NCBI RefSeq assembly: GCF_022539505.1
Contig: NC_061510.1
Location: 266,051,687 to 266,115,686, forward strand
Source of the DNA: Lolium rigidum
Lineage: Eukaryota; Streptophyta; Magnoliopsida; Poales; Poaceae
Direction: 5' to 3'
DNA length: 64,000 nt
Positions 24,072-34,700 of this stretch are shown piece after piece. The translations under genes and the position numbers were made by a program. Within the stretch, counting starts at the first letter, position 1. Each line of letters starts with the position of its first letter. The notes under the pieces were generated by a model, which was not told the origin of the DNA, did not search any database, and saw only the letters and a list, made by a program, of their open reading frames with translations.

Positions 24072-24126
<55 letters not shown>
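20377..24126 (+). pseudogene. CACTA (En/Spm) transposase, frameshifted
   Basis: Encodes the DNA-cleaving transposase of CACTA elements, now broken. A 3' splice-like CTCAACAG precedes the ATG at 20377. The N-terminal block to ~20620 has the transposase-associated CPCRVC...HL...YGM...W.NHGE pattern. The TNP2 core follows in pieces: 20679-20948; 20978-21358 (LDECPGCKESRW, then DPDLLRHPADGDEWKQFD); 21360-21760; 22009-22686 (RHNIDIMHMEKNICD, GLKTHDCHILLQRLL). A C-terminal tail at 23716-24039 runs, after an in-frame stop, into poly-Asp encoded by an 18x GAT tract. At least five frame changes or stops separate the pieces. Some occur at CAG/CGAG-type positions and might be sequence errors, but in-frame stops such as the one before the GAT tract argue for a true pseudogene. 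Confidence 0.88.
24073..24126 (+). repeat. (GAT)18 microsatellite
   Basis: Perfect 54-base run of GAT followed by TAG. In the transposase frame it encodes an acidic poly-Asp tail before the stop. The poly-His frame on the other strand is a shadow. Confidence 0.98.
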
Positions 24127-24127
<1 letters not shown>

Positions 24128-24475
24128 AGACTCTTGTCTCTGTATCATGCTGTGAGATGAAGAACCATGATTTGTTTTGATTTTTCTATTTGGAAAATGT
24201 ATGAGTCCTGAAGACAATTATCTGTTGGATTGTAATCCCATGATGACTAATTATTTATGTTTGTTGTCCTACTAAAAGTTGGTCAAACTTAATTGTGTGG
24301 AAGTAATCCCATGTTGTTTGATTCATAGGGTCATATCCCATAGGAAAATAGAATGATAATACTTGATCAAACTAATGCAGAATATCTTATAACCACAATC
24401 AAATAGAATTTCTCTTGACATAGGATTCAAGTTGGCATGGCATCCCTATCATACAGGGGTTTTATTCATACTATG
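24127..24475. other. Intergenic between CACTA transposase and RING-H2 gene
   Basis: AT-rich, no ORF. It includes the 3' flank of the transposase and the presumed 3' UTR of the minus-strand RING-H2 gene. No CACTA terminus is visible here, so it is unclear whether the RING gene lies inside the CACTA element. Confidence 0.5.
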
Positions 24476-25180
24476 CTACAAATCGAACATAAGATGGGTC
24501 AGCACTTTATCGCGGCAGATAGGGCAGGTGGCGTTCGTTACAAACCAGGAGAAGATGCACTTCCTATGGAACGGGTGTTTGCATCCCCGGAGACGCACCG
24601 TTGTGCGCTGCGACAGCCCCAGCATGCATATGCTGCAGTGGCCGTCCTCCGGCGCAACTAGGACCCAACGCCGGCAAGTTGACGATGAGCCGGTGGTCCA
24701 CCCTAAGGGTGAGGTCGAAGTGGAGGCCACCGAGGCGACGACACGCCCGCCGCCACATCGGTGCATAACATCGTAAGGCATGATGATGTCCCACTCCTCC
24801 TCCGTGAGGTTCAGGTTCTTGAGCAGCCATACACGGGCAAGAATCTCGCGCATAGTTCGCACGACATTGCCCCCACTACGTAGCTCCCTCGGAGGCAAGC
24901 CAAGATCCAGCACCACCTCTTCGCAGGGTGTAGTGGTGATATCGTCCTCATCCAATGGGGCAGGGAGGGGGCCGGCCATCCTCCTGAGCTCGTACGTCCT
25001 CGAGAAGAAGATGTGCACTGTCATAGTGTACGGGGACGCCTCGCCCTCGCCCACGGCCGGCGGCTCGCCGACGGAGAAGTCGGTCGTGCTTGCCGACACA
25101 CGGCAGGTACGGAAGACATGTGGGCCAGACTCGATGATGCGCTCGCGTGAGGAGCGCTCTAGTAGGGGCGTCGCCTCCAT
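24476..25180 (-). CDS. RING-H2 zinc-finger protein, probable E3 ubiquitin ligase
   Basis: Intact single-exon frame of 234 residues with an ATG at 25180. The C-terminal quarter has a perfect RING-H2 finger: C182-x2-C185-x14-C200-x1-H202-x2-H205-x2-C208-x10-C219-x2-C222. RING-H2 proteins recruit an E2 enzyme and transfer ubiquitin to substrates, so an E3 role is expected. No signal peptide or membrane helix is evident, unlike the ATL subfamily, and a conserved Pro or Trp after the finger is not obvious. The N-terminal ~170 residues are family-specific, with an acidic patch (residues 77-90) and a Leu-rich helix (108-125). It is the only intact host-type gene in the window, flanked by CACTA remains and a repeat array, so it may be a captured or duplicated copy. 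Expression is not shown by sequence alone. Confidence 0.8.
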   Translation of the reverse strand: MEATPLLERSSRERIIESGPHVFRTCRVSASTTDFSVGEPPAVGEGEASPYTMTVHIFFSRTYELRRMAGPLPAPLDEDDITTTPCEEVVLDLGLPPRELRSGGNVVRTMREILARVWLLKNLNLTEEEWDIIMPYDVMHRCGGGRVVASVASTSTSPLGWTTGSSSTCRRWVLVAPEDGHCSICMLGLSQRTTVRLRGCKHPFHRKCIFSWFVTNATCPICRDKVLTHLMFDL

Positions 25181-27139
25181 TGGGGATTCTTCGGAGGGCT
25201 GTAGACTGGCGGCTAGTCGACGGTGAGGTGGTTGGTGTGAGATCTCTGGGATGAGGCCAGGGGAAGTGGGCGAAGTGCTCGGGACTAGGGACCGCCCTCA
25301 ACTTTCCGCGAGTAGTATGATAATAATTGGTGGACGAGGGAGACTAGTCCAGAGACTACCCAAAGTTGATAAATCATGTTCGAGGGAAAATGCCCAAGAT
25401 TTATTATCAAAATTCAAGCTAATTTCGCCGATTTTGTTCTCGCCGTTCATTAGACATCATCCAACGGCCTTGGTCTCTGGGATTCGCTGCTACAGTGTCA
25501 TCTACTATTTTCTACCCAATTCCAGAAACATCCATAAAGCTAGTAGATAGCTTTCCTGCTTGTTGGCCCCAACCCATTTTTTTAATCTTTTCTTCCTTAT
25601 CCCCTTCGCTCATGCTAGCAGCTACTTGCAGCCATTGCTACACCAGCGAGGTGATCTCTATGATAGGCACGGTTTTAGTAAGACATCAAGTTGTAGATAG
25701 CTAACCATGAGACACATGCCTCTCTGGTTGAGACTGAGCTCGCTCTTGTGATTGGGCTCCAATGGTCGAGGTGAGTCACAGCTGCAATGACAGAGGTTTG
25801 TGCTGAATTAATTAGCACAGAGGCGTAACTAGCACTAGATGGAGAAGGCATAGTACACATATCGAACACGAAGTCGCGTCTGGCGAGCAGCTCGCATTCA
25901 CTTGCATCAGTGCGGTACAACAAAGATGATGAAGAAGGATTGGAGCTTTGAAGGTAGTCAGAAAAGTTACAAAAAATAATACGTGCAAAACTTAACCTGT
26001 ATAAACGCACATGCATGGATAATTTTACATTTCTGCATGAGAAAGACATGTCAATTTTCAGTACGACATGGTTTGATTTGTCAAATTTGATGCTCCTTAA
26101 TGCATTTTAAGTGAAAATTATAGGTTTATTCATTATAATTGCCGATTTTTAACGTTACGTGCAGCTGACTAGCAAACTATAAGTGTGTGATTGCTTGCTT
26201 CCAAAATAAGGATATGTAATCATTTTGTATAAGGTAGTACCAATTAGTCGTTATATTGCGGAACTTAAAGAGTTTTGAGAGATTCAACTCGTTGCTACTC
26301 CATAAGAATGGTCATGTTGACAAATTTGATCCAAGTGTTGAACGGAGCCGAAACATTTCAAAAACTTGAGCATGGAAGAGGCTAGGGGTAAATGCCCCAA
26401 GGCCAGCCGAGCCTATCGTAGGTGCCGTCCCGAGGAGGAAGTACCTTAATTTTGGGCGCGCGCGGACGCTGCGGTACCCCGAGCTCGAGACGCCGCCGTA
26501 CCGGTAGCTTGACCCGCGACGAGGCATGGCGGCGGCGGCGGAAGCGGAGCGGTGGCGGCGGAAGGTAAAGCTCCTGCTGACAAACATATTAGGCACAAAT
26601 GGGCAACCTTCAGTAACCCATGTTCCATTTTTTTTGTCAGGATAACCACATGTACCACCTTCCCAATAGAAAAAGTACTGTTCAACCTTCCCCTGTTGGG
26701 CCCAATATTTCACTTTTGGGTTGCCAAGGAACATCTACATGGTAATTGTTATCGGTCTACTTGATCCGGTCTGTCGAAGCCCAATAACTACAAATGGGCC
26801 TTTCTCGCTCATGCAATTTCGGCCCTTTTCTAATGAAACACAGATCCTATGATTGGCAAATAAAAATACACGGAGATTCTACATAAAAGTTGTTTTTATT
26901 TATTTTGAATTATAGGGTTCCAATTTTTGAAACTGCTCATGCCCAATATGAAAATCCTTGATCGCTCCATACCCACATGGATAACGGTATTTTTAAAAAT
27001 ACATAAAGTGGATTTGAAATTTAAAGCATATCCTAATAATTCCTTGATTTAATCTATCAACTTGCAAGATCTTGGAGCCAAAGAGCTTGTATTAGTCTCG
27101 CGAAAATAATACCGATAAACTCTGTCGTTAACAAGAAAT
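25181..27139. other. Upstream region of the RING gene and unassigned DNA
   Basis: No recognisable gene. The first few hundred bases would hold the RING-H2 promoter on the minus strand. A 140-codon minus-strand frame (26312-26734) contains a short WEGGTCGYPDKKNGTWVTEG segment followed by Arg/Ser/Ala-rich sequence; it may be an exon fragment but I cannot name it. A 124-codon minus frame at 25675-26049 is likewise anonymous. The end of the region grades into the tandem array. Confidence 0.4.
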
Positions 27140-29986
27140 GAAGGTTTATCGTTCGGAGAGGATGCCATGTGGGACCCATGAGACAATGAGCGTTCTCAAC
27201 GTTTCAAAGAAAAAGGCAAGTAGCCCGAAAATAGGGGTAAAAAATAAATCCTACAAAGGAAACATTTATAGTTCATAGAGGCCGACATGTGGGACCGATC
27301 TGCCAGCTGCATCCTCATCATTTCGAAGTCGGCAGGGATCAGAAGAAAAAGGCAAATAGCCAGAAATTAGGGGTAAAAAATAAATCCAAAAAGGAAACTT
27401 TTATTCTTAATAGAGGATGACATGTGGGACCGACTGCCACAGCGAGCGTCCTCATCGTTTCAAAGGCCGCAGGGGATCAAAAGAAAAAGGCAAATAGCCA
27501 GAAATTAGGGGTAAAAAATAAATCCAACAAAGGAAAGGTTTATTGTTCATAGAGGCTGACATGTGGGACCCATGAGCCAGCGACGACCACAATTTCAAAG
27601 GAGGCATATGATCGAAAAGAAAAAGGCAAGTTAGCAAAAATCAGTGGGTAAAAAAAATCTAAGAAATGAAACTTTATTGTACAGTCCCATGAGCCAGCAC
27701 CTTACTCAATGTTTCAGTGGCGGCATGAGATAGAAAGAAAAAGGAAAGTGACCAAATATCGGAGCAAAAAATAATCCAAGAAAAGAAACTTTTATTGTAC
27801 ATAGAGGATGACATATGGGTCCCACTTATACAAGCTCTTTCGCTCCAAGATCTTGCAAGTTGATTGTACATAGAGGATGACATGCGGGCCCCTTGTGTCG
27901 GCAGCTTACTCAACGTTTCCAAGGCGGCAGGGGATCAAAAGAAAAAGGAAGTAGCCGAAATTAGCGGTCAAAATAACTCCAAGGAAGGAAACTTTTATTG
28001 TTCATAGAGTATGACATGCGGGACCCATGCGCTAGCAGCTTCCTCAACGTTTCAAAGGGGGCATGAGATCGAAAGAAAAAGACAAGTGACCAAATATCAG
28101 GAGCCAAAAATAATCCAAGAAAAGAAACTTTATTGTACATAAAAGATGACATGCGGGTCCCATTTTGCAGCTGTGTCAACGTTTCAAATGCGGCTTGAGA
28201 TCAAAAGAAAAAGAGTAGCCAGAAATTAGGGGTAAAAAAAACTCCCAGAAAAGAAAGTTGATTGTACATAGAGGATGGCATGCGGGTCCCATGACCCAAG
28301 CACCTTACTCAACGTTTCAGAGGCGGCATGAGATCGAAAGAAAAAGGAAAGAGACCAAATACCAGGAGCAAAAAATAATCCAAGAAAAAGAAACTTTTAT
28401 TGTACATAGAGGATGACATATGGGTCCCACTTATACAAGCTCTTCCGCCCCAAGATCTTGCAAGTTGATTGTACATAGAGGATGACATGCGGGCCCCTTG
28501 TGTCAACAGCTTAATCAACGTTTCCAAGGCGGCAGGGGATCAAAAGAAAAAGGAAACAGCCAAAAATAAGAGGGTGAAAAAAATCCAAGAAAAGAAACTT
28601 TTATAGTATCGAGGATGACATGTGGGTCCCATGAGCCAGCAGCTTCCTCAACGTTTCAGAGGCTGCATGAGATCGAAAGAAAAAGGCAAGTGACCAAAAA
28701 TAAGGGGGTAAAAAATCCAAGAAAAGAGACTTGATTGTACATAGAGGATGACATGCGGGTCCCACCCGATCAGCGACTTACTAACGTTTCCAAGGCGGCA
28801 GGGGATGAAAAGAAAAAGGAAATAGCCAAAGATCGGAGGGTGAAAAAAATCCAAGAAAAGAAACTTTTGTAGTACATAGAGGATGACATGCGGGTCCCAT
28901 GGGCCAGCAGGTTCCTCAACGTTTTCAAGGGCGGCATGAGACCGAAAGAAAAATGCAAGTGACCAAAAATCAGAGGGTGAAAAATAATCAAGAAAAGAAA
29001 CTTTTATTGTACATAGAGGATGACATGCTGTCCCAACGTTTCAAATGCGGCTTGAGATCAAAAGAAAAAGAAAGTAGCCAGAAATTAGGGGTAAAAAAAA
29101 CTCCAAGAAAAGAAAATTGATTGTACATAGAGGATGACATGCGGGTCCCACGAGTTAGCAGCTTACTCAACGTTTCCAAGGCGGCAGGGGATCAAAAGAA
29201 AAAGGAAATAGACAAAAATTAGAGAGTGAAAAAAAAACCCCTAGAAAATAAACTTTTGTAGTACATAGAGGATGACATGCGGGTCCCATGAGCCAGCAGG
29301 TTCCTCAACGTTTCAAATGTGGCATGAGATCGAAAGAAAAAGGCAAGTGACCAAATATCAGGAGCCAAAAATAATCCAAGAAAAGAAACTTGATTGTACA
29401 TAGAGGATGACATGCGGGTCCCATTGTGCAGCAGTGGTCCCAACGTTTCAAATGCGGCTTGAGATCAAAAGAAAATGAAAGTAGCCAGAAATTAGGGGGT
29501 CAAAAAAAAACTCCAAGAAAGGAAAGCTTTATCGTTCATACAGGCTGACATGTGGGACCTATGAGGCAGCAGCTTACTAAACGTTTCAAAGGCGGCAGGG
29601 ATCAAAAGAAAAAGGAAATAGCCAAAAATCAGAGGGTGAAAAAAATCCAAGAAATCAAACTTTTATTGTACATAGAGGATGACATGCGGGTCCCATGAGT
29701 CTTCCTCAACGTTTGAAACGTGGCATGAGATCGAAAGAAAAAGGCAAGTGACCAAATATCGGGAGCCAAAAATAATCCAAGAAAAGAAACTTTATTGTAC
29801 ATAGAGGATGACATGCGGGTCCCATTTTGCAGCAGCGGTCTCAACGTTTCCAAGGCGGCACAGGACCAAAAGAAAAATGAAGTAGCCAGAAATCAGGGGG
29901 TGAAAAAAATCCAAGAAAAGAAAGATTTCAATTGGGCTGCATCTGGACATCTGGGCCTTCGAACTATCCTTCTGGGCCTTTTGACT
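27140..29986 (+). repeat. ~135-bp tandem repeat array, left part
   Basis: About 20 diverged units centre on ACATAGAGGATGACATGCGG, then GTCCCATGAGCCAGCAG, then CAACGTTTC(A/C)AA(A/G)GCGGC, then GATC(A/G)AAAGAAAAAGG and AATCCAAGAAAAGAAACTT. Unit spacing is mostly 130-140 bp (e.g. 28876, 29016; 29265, 29399; 29671, 29801). A ~605-bp higher-order period is visible: the block at 27760-27950 recurs at 28360-28550 including the odd TTATACAAGCTCTT insert. The array continues after the 14.6-kb insertion at 44580. Minus-strand frames of ~70 codons recur because the unit is open, but are not genes. Confidence 0.9.
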
Positions 29987-30748
29987 TGTGACGCCCCGGA
30001 ACCGGTACCATGAGGATTCCAGCGATACCGCCGAAATCCGCACGATATCGATTCAGAGACGCCCTCCGACACGACGTGCGCGACGAATCACACACGTGAT
30101 GCCAGAGGAATTAACACGAGCGGTAACATTACAACAGGATTAAAATAGAGCCCACAAGATACATATATTACAACAACGACTCCAACGAGTCAAGGTACAA
30201 ATAGATACATACAAAGATCCAAATCATACAGATGATCGAATGCGTCCGAGTACGGACAAGATACAAATTGGACTAAGAGTCCTGAAGATAACCAGTGGCG
30301 TCCATAACCCTGCCCAGGCCAAGCCGGAAGGGTAACCTTGCTAACTTCGTCATCTTGTACCTGTCGAAGTCGGGCCATCGGCTGCCGACAAAAGGGAGGA
30401 AGCAAAAGAGAAAGGGAAAAGGCGAGAGTAAGTACCAAGGAACGAACTCCGGCACGTACTTAGCGAGACTAGAAATGGCTATGCTCGCCAGGCGAGTATA
30501 AATATATATCGCCTGGGGCTATATGGTAGGTTTAGCGGCAGAAAAACTATAACCAATAGAGACACGCTACAACATCTGTCTACTCAGAGAAGATAAGAGA
30601 GCGCATAAGGTAACAGATAAATACTACACAAACATAACTCGACCAAATACACATATCCCCTTCAACAATTGCGAAGAGGCAATGTAAAAGGCACTCAACG
30701 GTGGACAAGTTTTATTAGGTAGCCGTTATAGTAATGCTATATTACTAC

Positions 30749-31737
30749 TGATGAGGTCTAAGACCCCGTGTGTGGCCCGATCTCGCGGATTGACTTCGAA
30801 ACCAAGAGGGGAGATGGGAAAACGCGAGGAACTCGAAGAACACGAAGAACACCGGTACTCACGCACGCACACCAACCCGATACACCCGATACTTACCCCG
30901 TGGCTCGATGGACCACGCCAATAGAATCACCCGGAAGAGGCACGCGGCAGAATTCCCGGTGAGAGATTGGTGTTGGAGAAGAAGAGATTGGTGAGGGAGA
31001 GAGAGTAGCTTGTACTAGAATCTCACTCAACAATATCTCAAATCAACAACAAGGGTTGCCTTGATTACAGAGGGATGAAACCCTAGGGAGACAAAGCTCA
31101 AAGTCATGTTTAAGCTATCATCTTGTCTAACCCTAATTTGGGGAGAGGGATGAGCTATATATAGGCCCAGATCCGTCCAGGGGTAAAAGGGGCATTACAA
31201 TAAAGTAGTGGTGACCATAGATGATAAATAGACGGCTGAGATGAAGTTGACTTCGATGGGGCCGACAGTGCCGGCGTGCTCGGGGCGGCAGTGCCGGTGG
31301 GGCCGGCAGTGCCGGTCTTGCTTGGGCGGCGTGCCGGCCATGGCGGCGAGCTGCCGTCCGATGGAGGCGACGGTCGCCGGCCTGTGCTGTGGCCGGCGGC
31401 TGGAGCACTTCTCCTTCTTCTGATTCTTCTTCTTCAGTCTTCCCTTCTTCTTCCATGAACCATGTGGCTTCCCTCTCCTCGGCTCCTTGACGCTCCCTTC
31501 GGTTCCTTGACGAGATTGGTACCTAACGACATATAGACATAGGCATGAGGTAGCAATCCGTCCAAGGTTATGTCGAGGTCGCCCATAGAGAGGAAGGAGT
31601 TCACCTTGACATATATGGCGTGGGTTTGTGTTGTTGGTCCACTTGGGGGACTCGTTGGCCATGGTGTAGCGTCAACGATAGGCGGGGCTGCACTTGACGG
31701 TCTTGAGGTGGAGGTGTCCGAAGGCCACCCCGCATCA
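30749..31737 (-). repeat. E1 3' LTR (989 bp)
   Basis: Near-identical to 36997-37985. It contains a minus-strand TATA box CTATATATAG at 31155-31164, a cluster of GGCAGTGCC inverted repeats (31264-31390), and the last ~100 codons of the E1 ORF. In the repeat cluster it differs from the other LTR mainly by CAG versus CGAG/CG changes. Confidence 0.92.
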
Positions 31738-34700
31738 TCTCCCCCCCCTTGGGGAAGAGTCGTCCTCGACTCTTGTTCCTCCTCAACGATGATGTAGGCC
31801 ATGACGGTTCTCCCATGTAGTAATGGGTGGACAAAGTCGCGGTCGAAGAAGAACTTGGGGAAAAACCACTTGCAAATGGAAAGCTTGTGGATGCCAATTT
31901 GGTGATCGGCGAATAAGAGGCTCTCAATCAAATACGAAGCATCAAGTCGTTTCTCCAAGAGGCATTTGGCAAAAATGGGAAACGAAAGTGTGTCGATGTA
32001 TCCAAAATTTGGAAGGGCAAAAATTTGTGCATGTAAGAGTTGTAAGGTGTCAAAAATGTGTGGTGTAGCATTGTCCCAAACAAATGGAACAAACAAAAGG
32101 CAAGTATTGGCGGCAAAATTTGGGGCAAAATTGTTATATGCAATGGCAAAGCTATGGAGACTTCTAGCTTGGGAAAGTATGGTTGGCGTGAGCCAAGTAT
32201 GGGTATCCTCAAGTGTCAAAGAATCCATTTCAATTGCCAAAGGTGAAATGAGAAATCCAAAGAAGAGCAACTTTATGAGTGACATGTGGCACAAGATGCA
32301 TAATGTGTCTCTCACATGTATTACATGGTCCTTGAGATTCTTGGAGTGTATGATGATAACATCAAGACATACAACAACCATTGTGCCAACAAGATGTGTC
32401 AAGATATGTTGCATAAGAAGCAAAAGAGGTGACAAGGCATTGGTCCAAACCGGAAGCTCGACAAGACAAGCCGGAAATACATGAGGGCGAAGGCGTTTGG
32501 GAACATACTCTTTGGTGTGATTCCCGCGGGTTAGGTCCTTGATGGGGTAGCTCTCAATTGCACGTTTTGTGAGCTCATGCTCCGTAGCGGTGGAAGTTGT
32601 CGTGCGGGTACCTATACACACAATAGAGAGAACAAAAAGCGTGTGTGCATGGTAGAGGAACATATCATCCATCATGATGTTCCATGACTTGTGCACATCA
32701 CCATTAGTGTCAATCAAGATAGTATGAAATGCATGGCGATGGTGCATATAGCAAGAAGGTGCATTCATGGCATATGGTAACTCATGATCATCAAAAAGTG
32801 AGAAGGCTATGGGGGCCATCTCGTGGACAATGAAATAAGCATTCTTGCATACCAAGCATAAGAAAGAGCAATTGTTCGCAATCTTGGATGCAAGGATCAT
32901 GGAATAGTGTAAACATGTGGGGCAAAGCATGCGGAAGCTAATGTCATCCTTGTCATTATCATTGCAAGCAATACATGGTAAAGAGCAAGTGGTCGACATA
33001 TTGCAAGCAATGGTGGAAAAATTGAAGCTCTCATAGCATGGCATGGTCATGTTATCACAAACATTCACTTCCACATGATCAACAATGTTATCAAGCAAAG
33101 TATCGCATGGGAAAATGAAAGTAGCATGTGACGTAGCAAATGTATCATCAAGATCATGCATGCACTCATAAGTCATCATGTCCACTAGTGGGATCATGGC
33201 ATCATCAACACCTATGTTGTTACCTTTGTAGGCCGACTCATGTGAAGTAGGTGTTGTGGACGTAGGAGGATCCATGTGGTCGACATGTCCATCTTGGAGC
33301 AAGCATGGTGAGATATCATCGTCTTCATGCACCATGTACATCTTCTCCATGAGCGGGAACTCGTCCTCCGTGGAACCTAGTGCAACATAAGAAGACACAA
33401 ACGAGGGAGAGGTTAATGTGTTAGCAAAAGCGATGTCCTCCATGGACCTATCATCTACCTCTCGCAACTCACTTTGTGTATCACTCATGTCCTCCAAATG
33501 GAAGCACTCAAACTCACATATGGGGTGGAAGTCACTCAACTCACTATCACTCTCACTCAAGTGGGCTAAGTGGCTCTCATCCTCACATGGGATTGGTACC
33601 AACTCATCAATCAAGCATGTAGGAGTAGGTTCGACTTGCTCATCTCCATGCGCCTCCGTGGTTGAAGGGAACTTCCCATGCTCAACCATCTCAACTCCAT
33701 GCGCCTCCTTTGGTGAAGGGAGAATCCCATGCTCACCATGCTCAACTCCAGCGCCTCCCAAGTCATCCTCAAGCGGTGGCGCCATGGTGTTGATGAGAGC
33801 TAGGCTCGGCTCAACTTCGCCCTTGAGTTCACCTTGGCGATCTTCATCTTGAAGTGTGGGCGCTAAAGGCTTCTTGGTGGCTTGTGCTTGTAGCTTGTCG
33901 AAGTAGAGCTTCTTGGCACTTGGCGTTGTGCATTGCCATGCCACATGACCCTTGGCCTTGCACACCTCACATAGGAGATTGGGACATTCCCGTGGAGGGT
34001 GGCCTTGTTGCTTGCACTTGTAGCATCGGAGTCCATAGGCATGTGACGAGGTAGGGGCCATTGTGGTGGTGGCACAAGAGGTGGAAGTCGCCTCATGAGG
34101 AAGGTATGCGCGATGTGCACTTGCCATCCTTGGAGTGGTAGGCACCCTATCATGGTGTTTGTCGCCTTCATGTCGAGGCTCTCGTCTTCGTGCTTCATCA
34201 CCATGTCTTGATGAGTGTCGTCGAAGATCCGTGGAAGGTGTTGGTCGATGGCGCTCATGAAGTGGCTTGTGGCGGCGAGGCTCATGTGGTGACGTATGTC
34301 GATGTAGACCATGAGGTGGTAGTGGTCGACGACTATCATGAGATGGTGTGAGTCGATGACGGTCCTTGCCATGCCGAGATGATGGCTCATGCGACTTGGC
34401 ATGTTGCTTGCGGCGCCTTGTGGAGCTTGGAGAAGAGTGTCGATGACGCTCATGATGGGGGCGCTCTTGATGCTCCATATGGTGTACTTGAAGTCGACGA
34501 TCTTGTGCATAAGCACTCTCATGGTGGCGCCTTGTGGAGCTCGTAGACGAGTGTCGATGACGATCATGATGAGGACGCTCTTGATGCTCCATATGATGAA
34601 CTCGCCGTAGATGATCATGTGCATAAGCACTCTCATGGTGGCGCCTCGTGGAGCTCGAAGAAGTGTGTCGATGGCGATCATGTTGGGGACGCTTTTGATG

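Noticed and set aside
23957..24217. Minus-strand ORF with an 18-His run
   Set aside because: Shadow of the (GAT)18 tract that codes poly-Asp on the plus strand.
27140..29986. Regularly spaced repeats resembling a CRISPR array
   Set aside because: Units are ~135 bp, diverged along their whole length with no unique spacers, in a plant genome.
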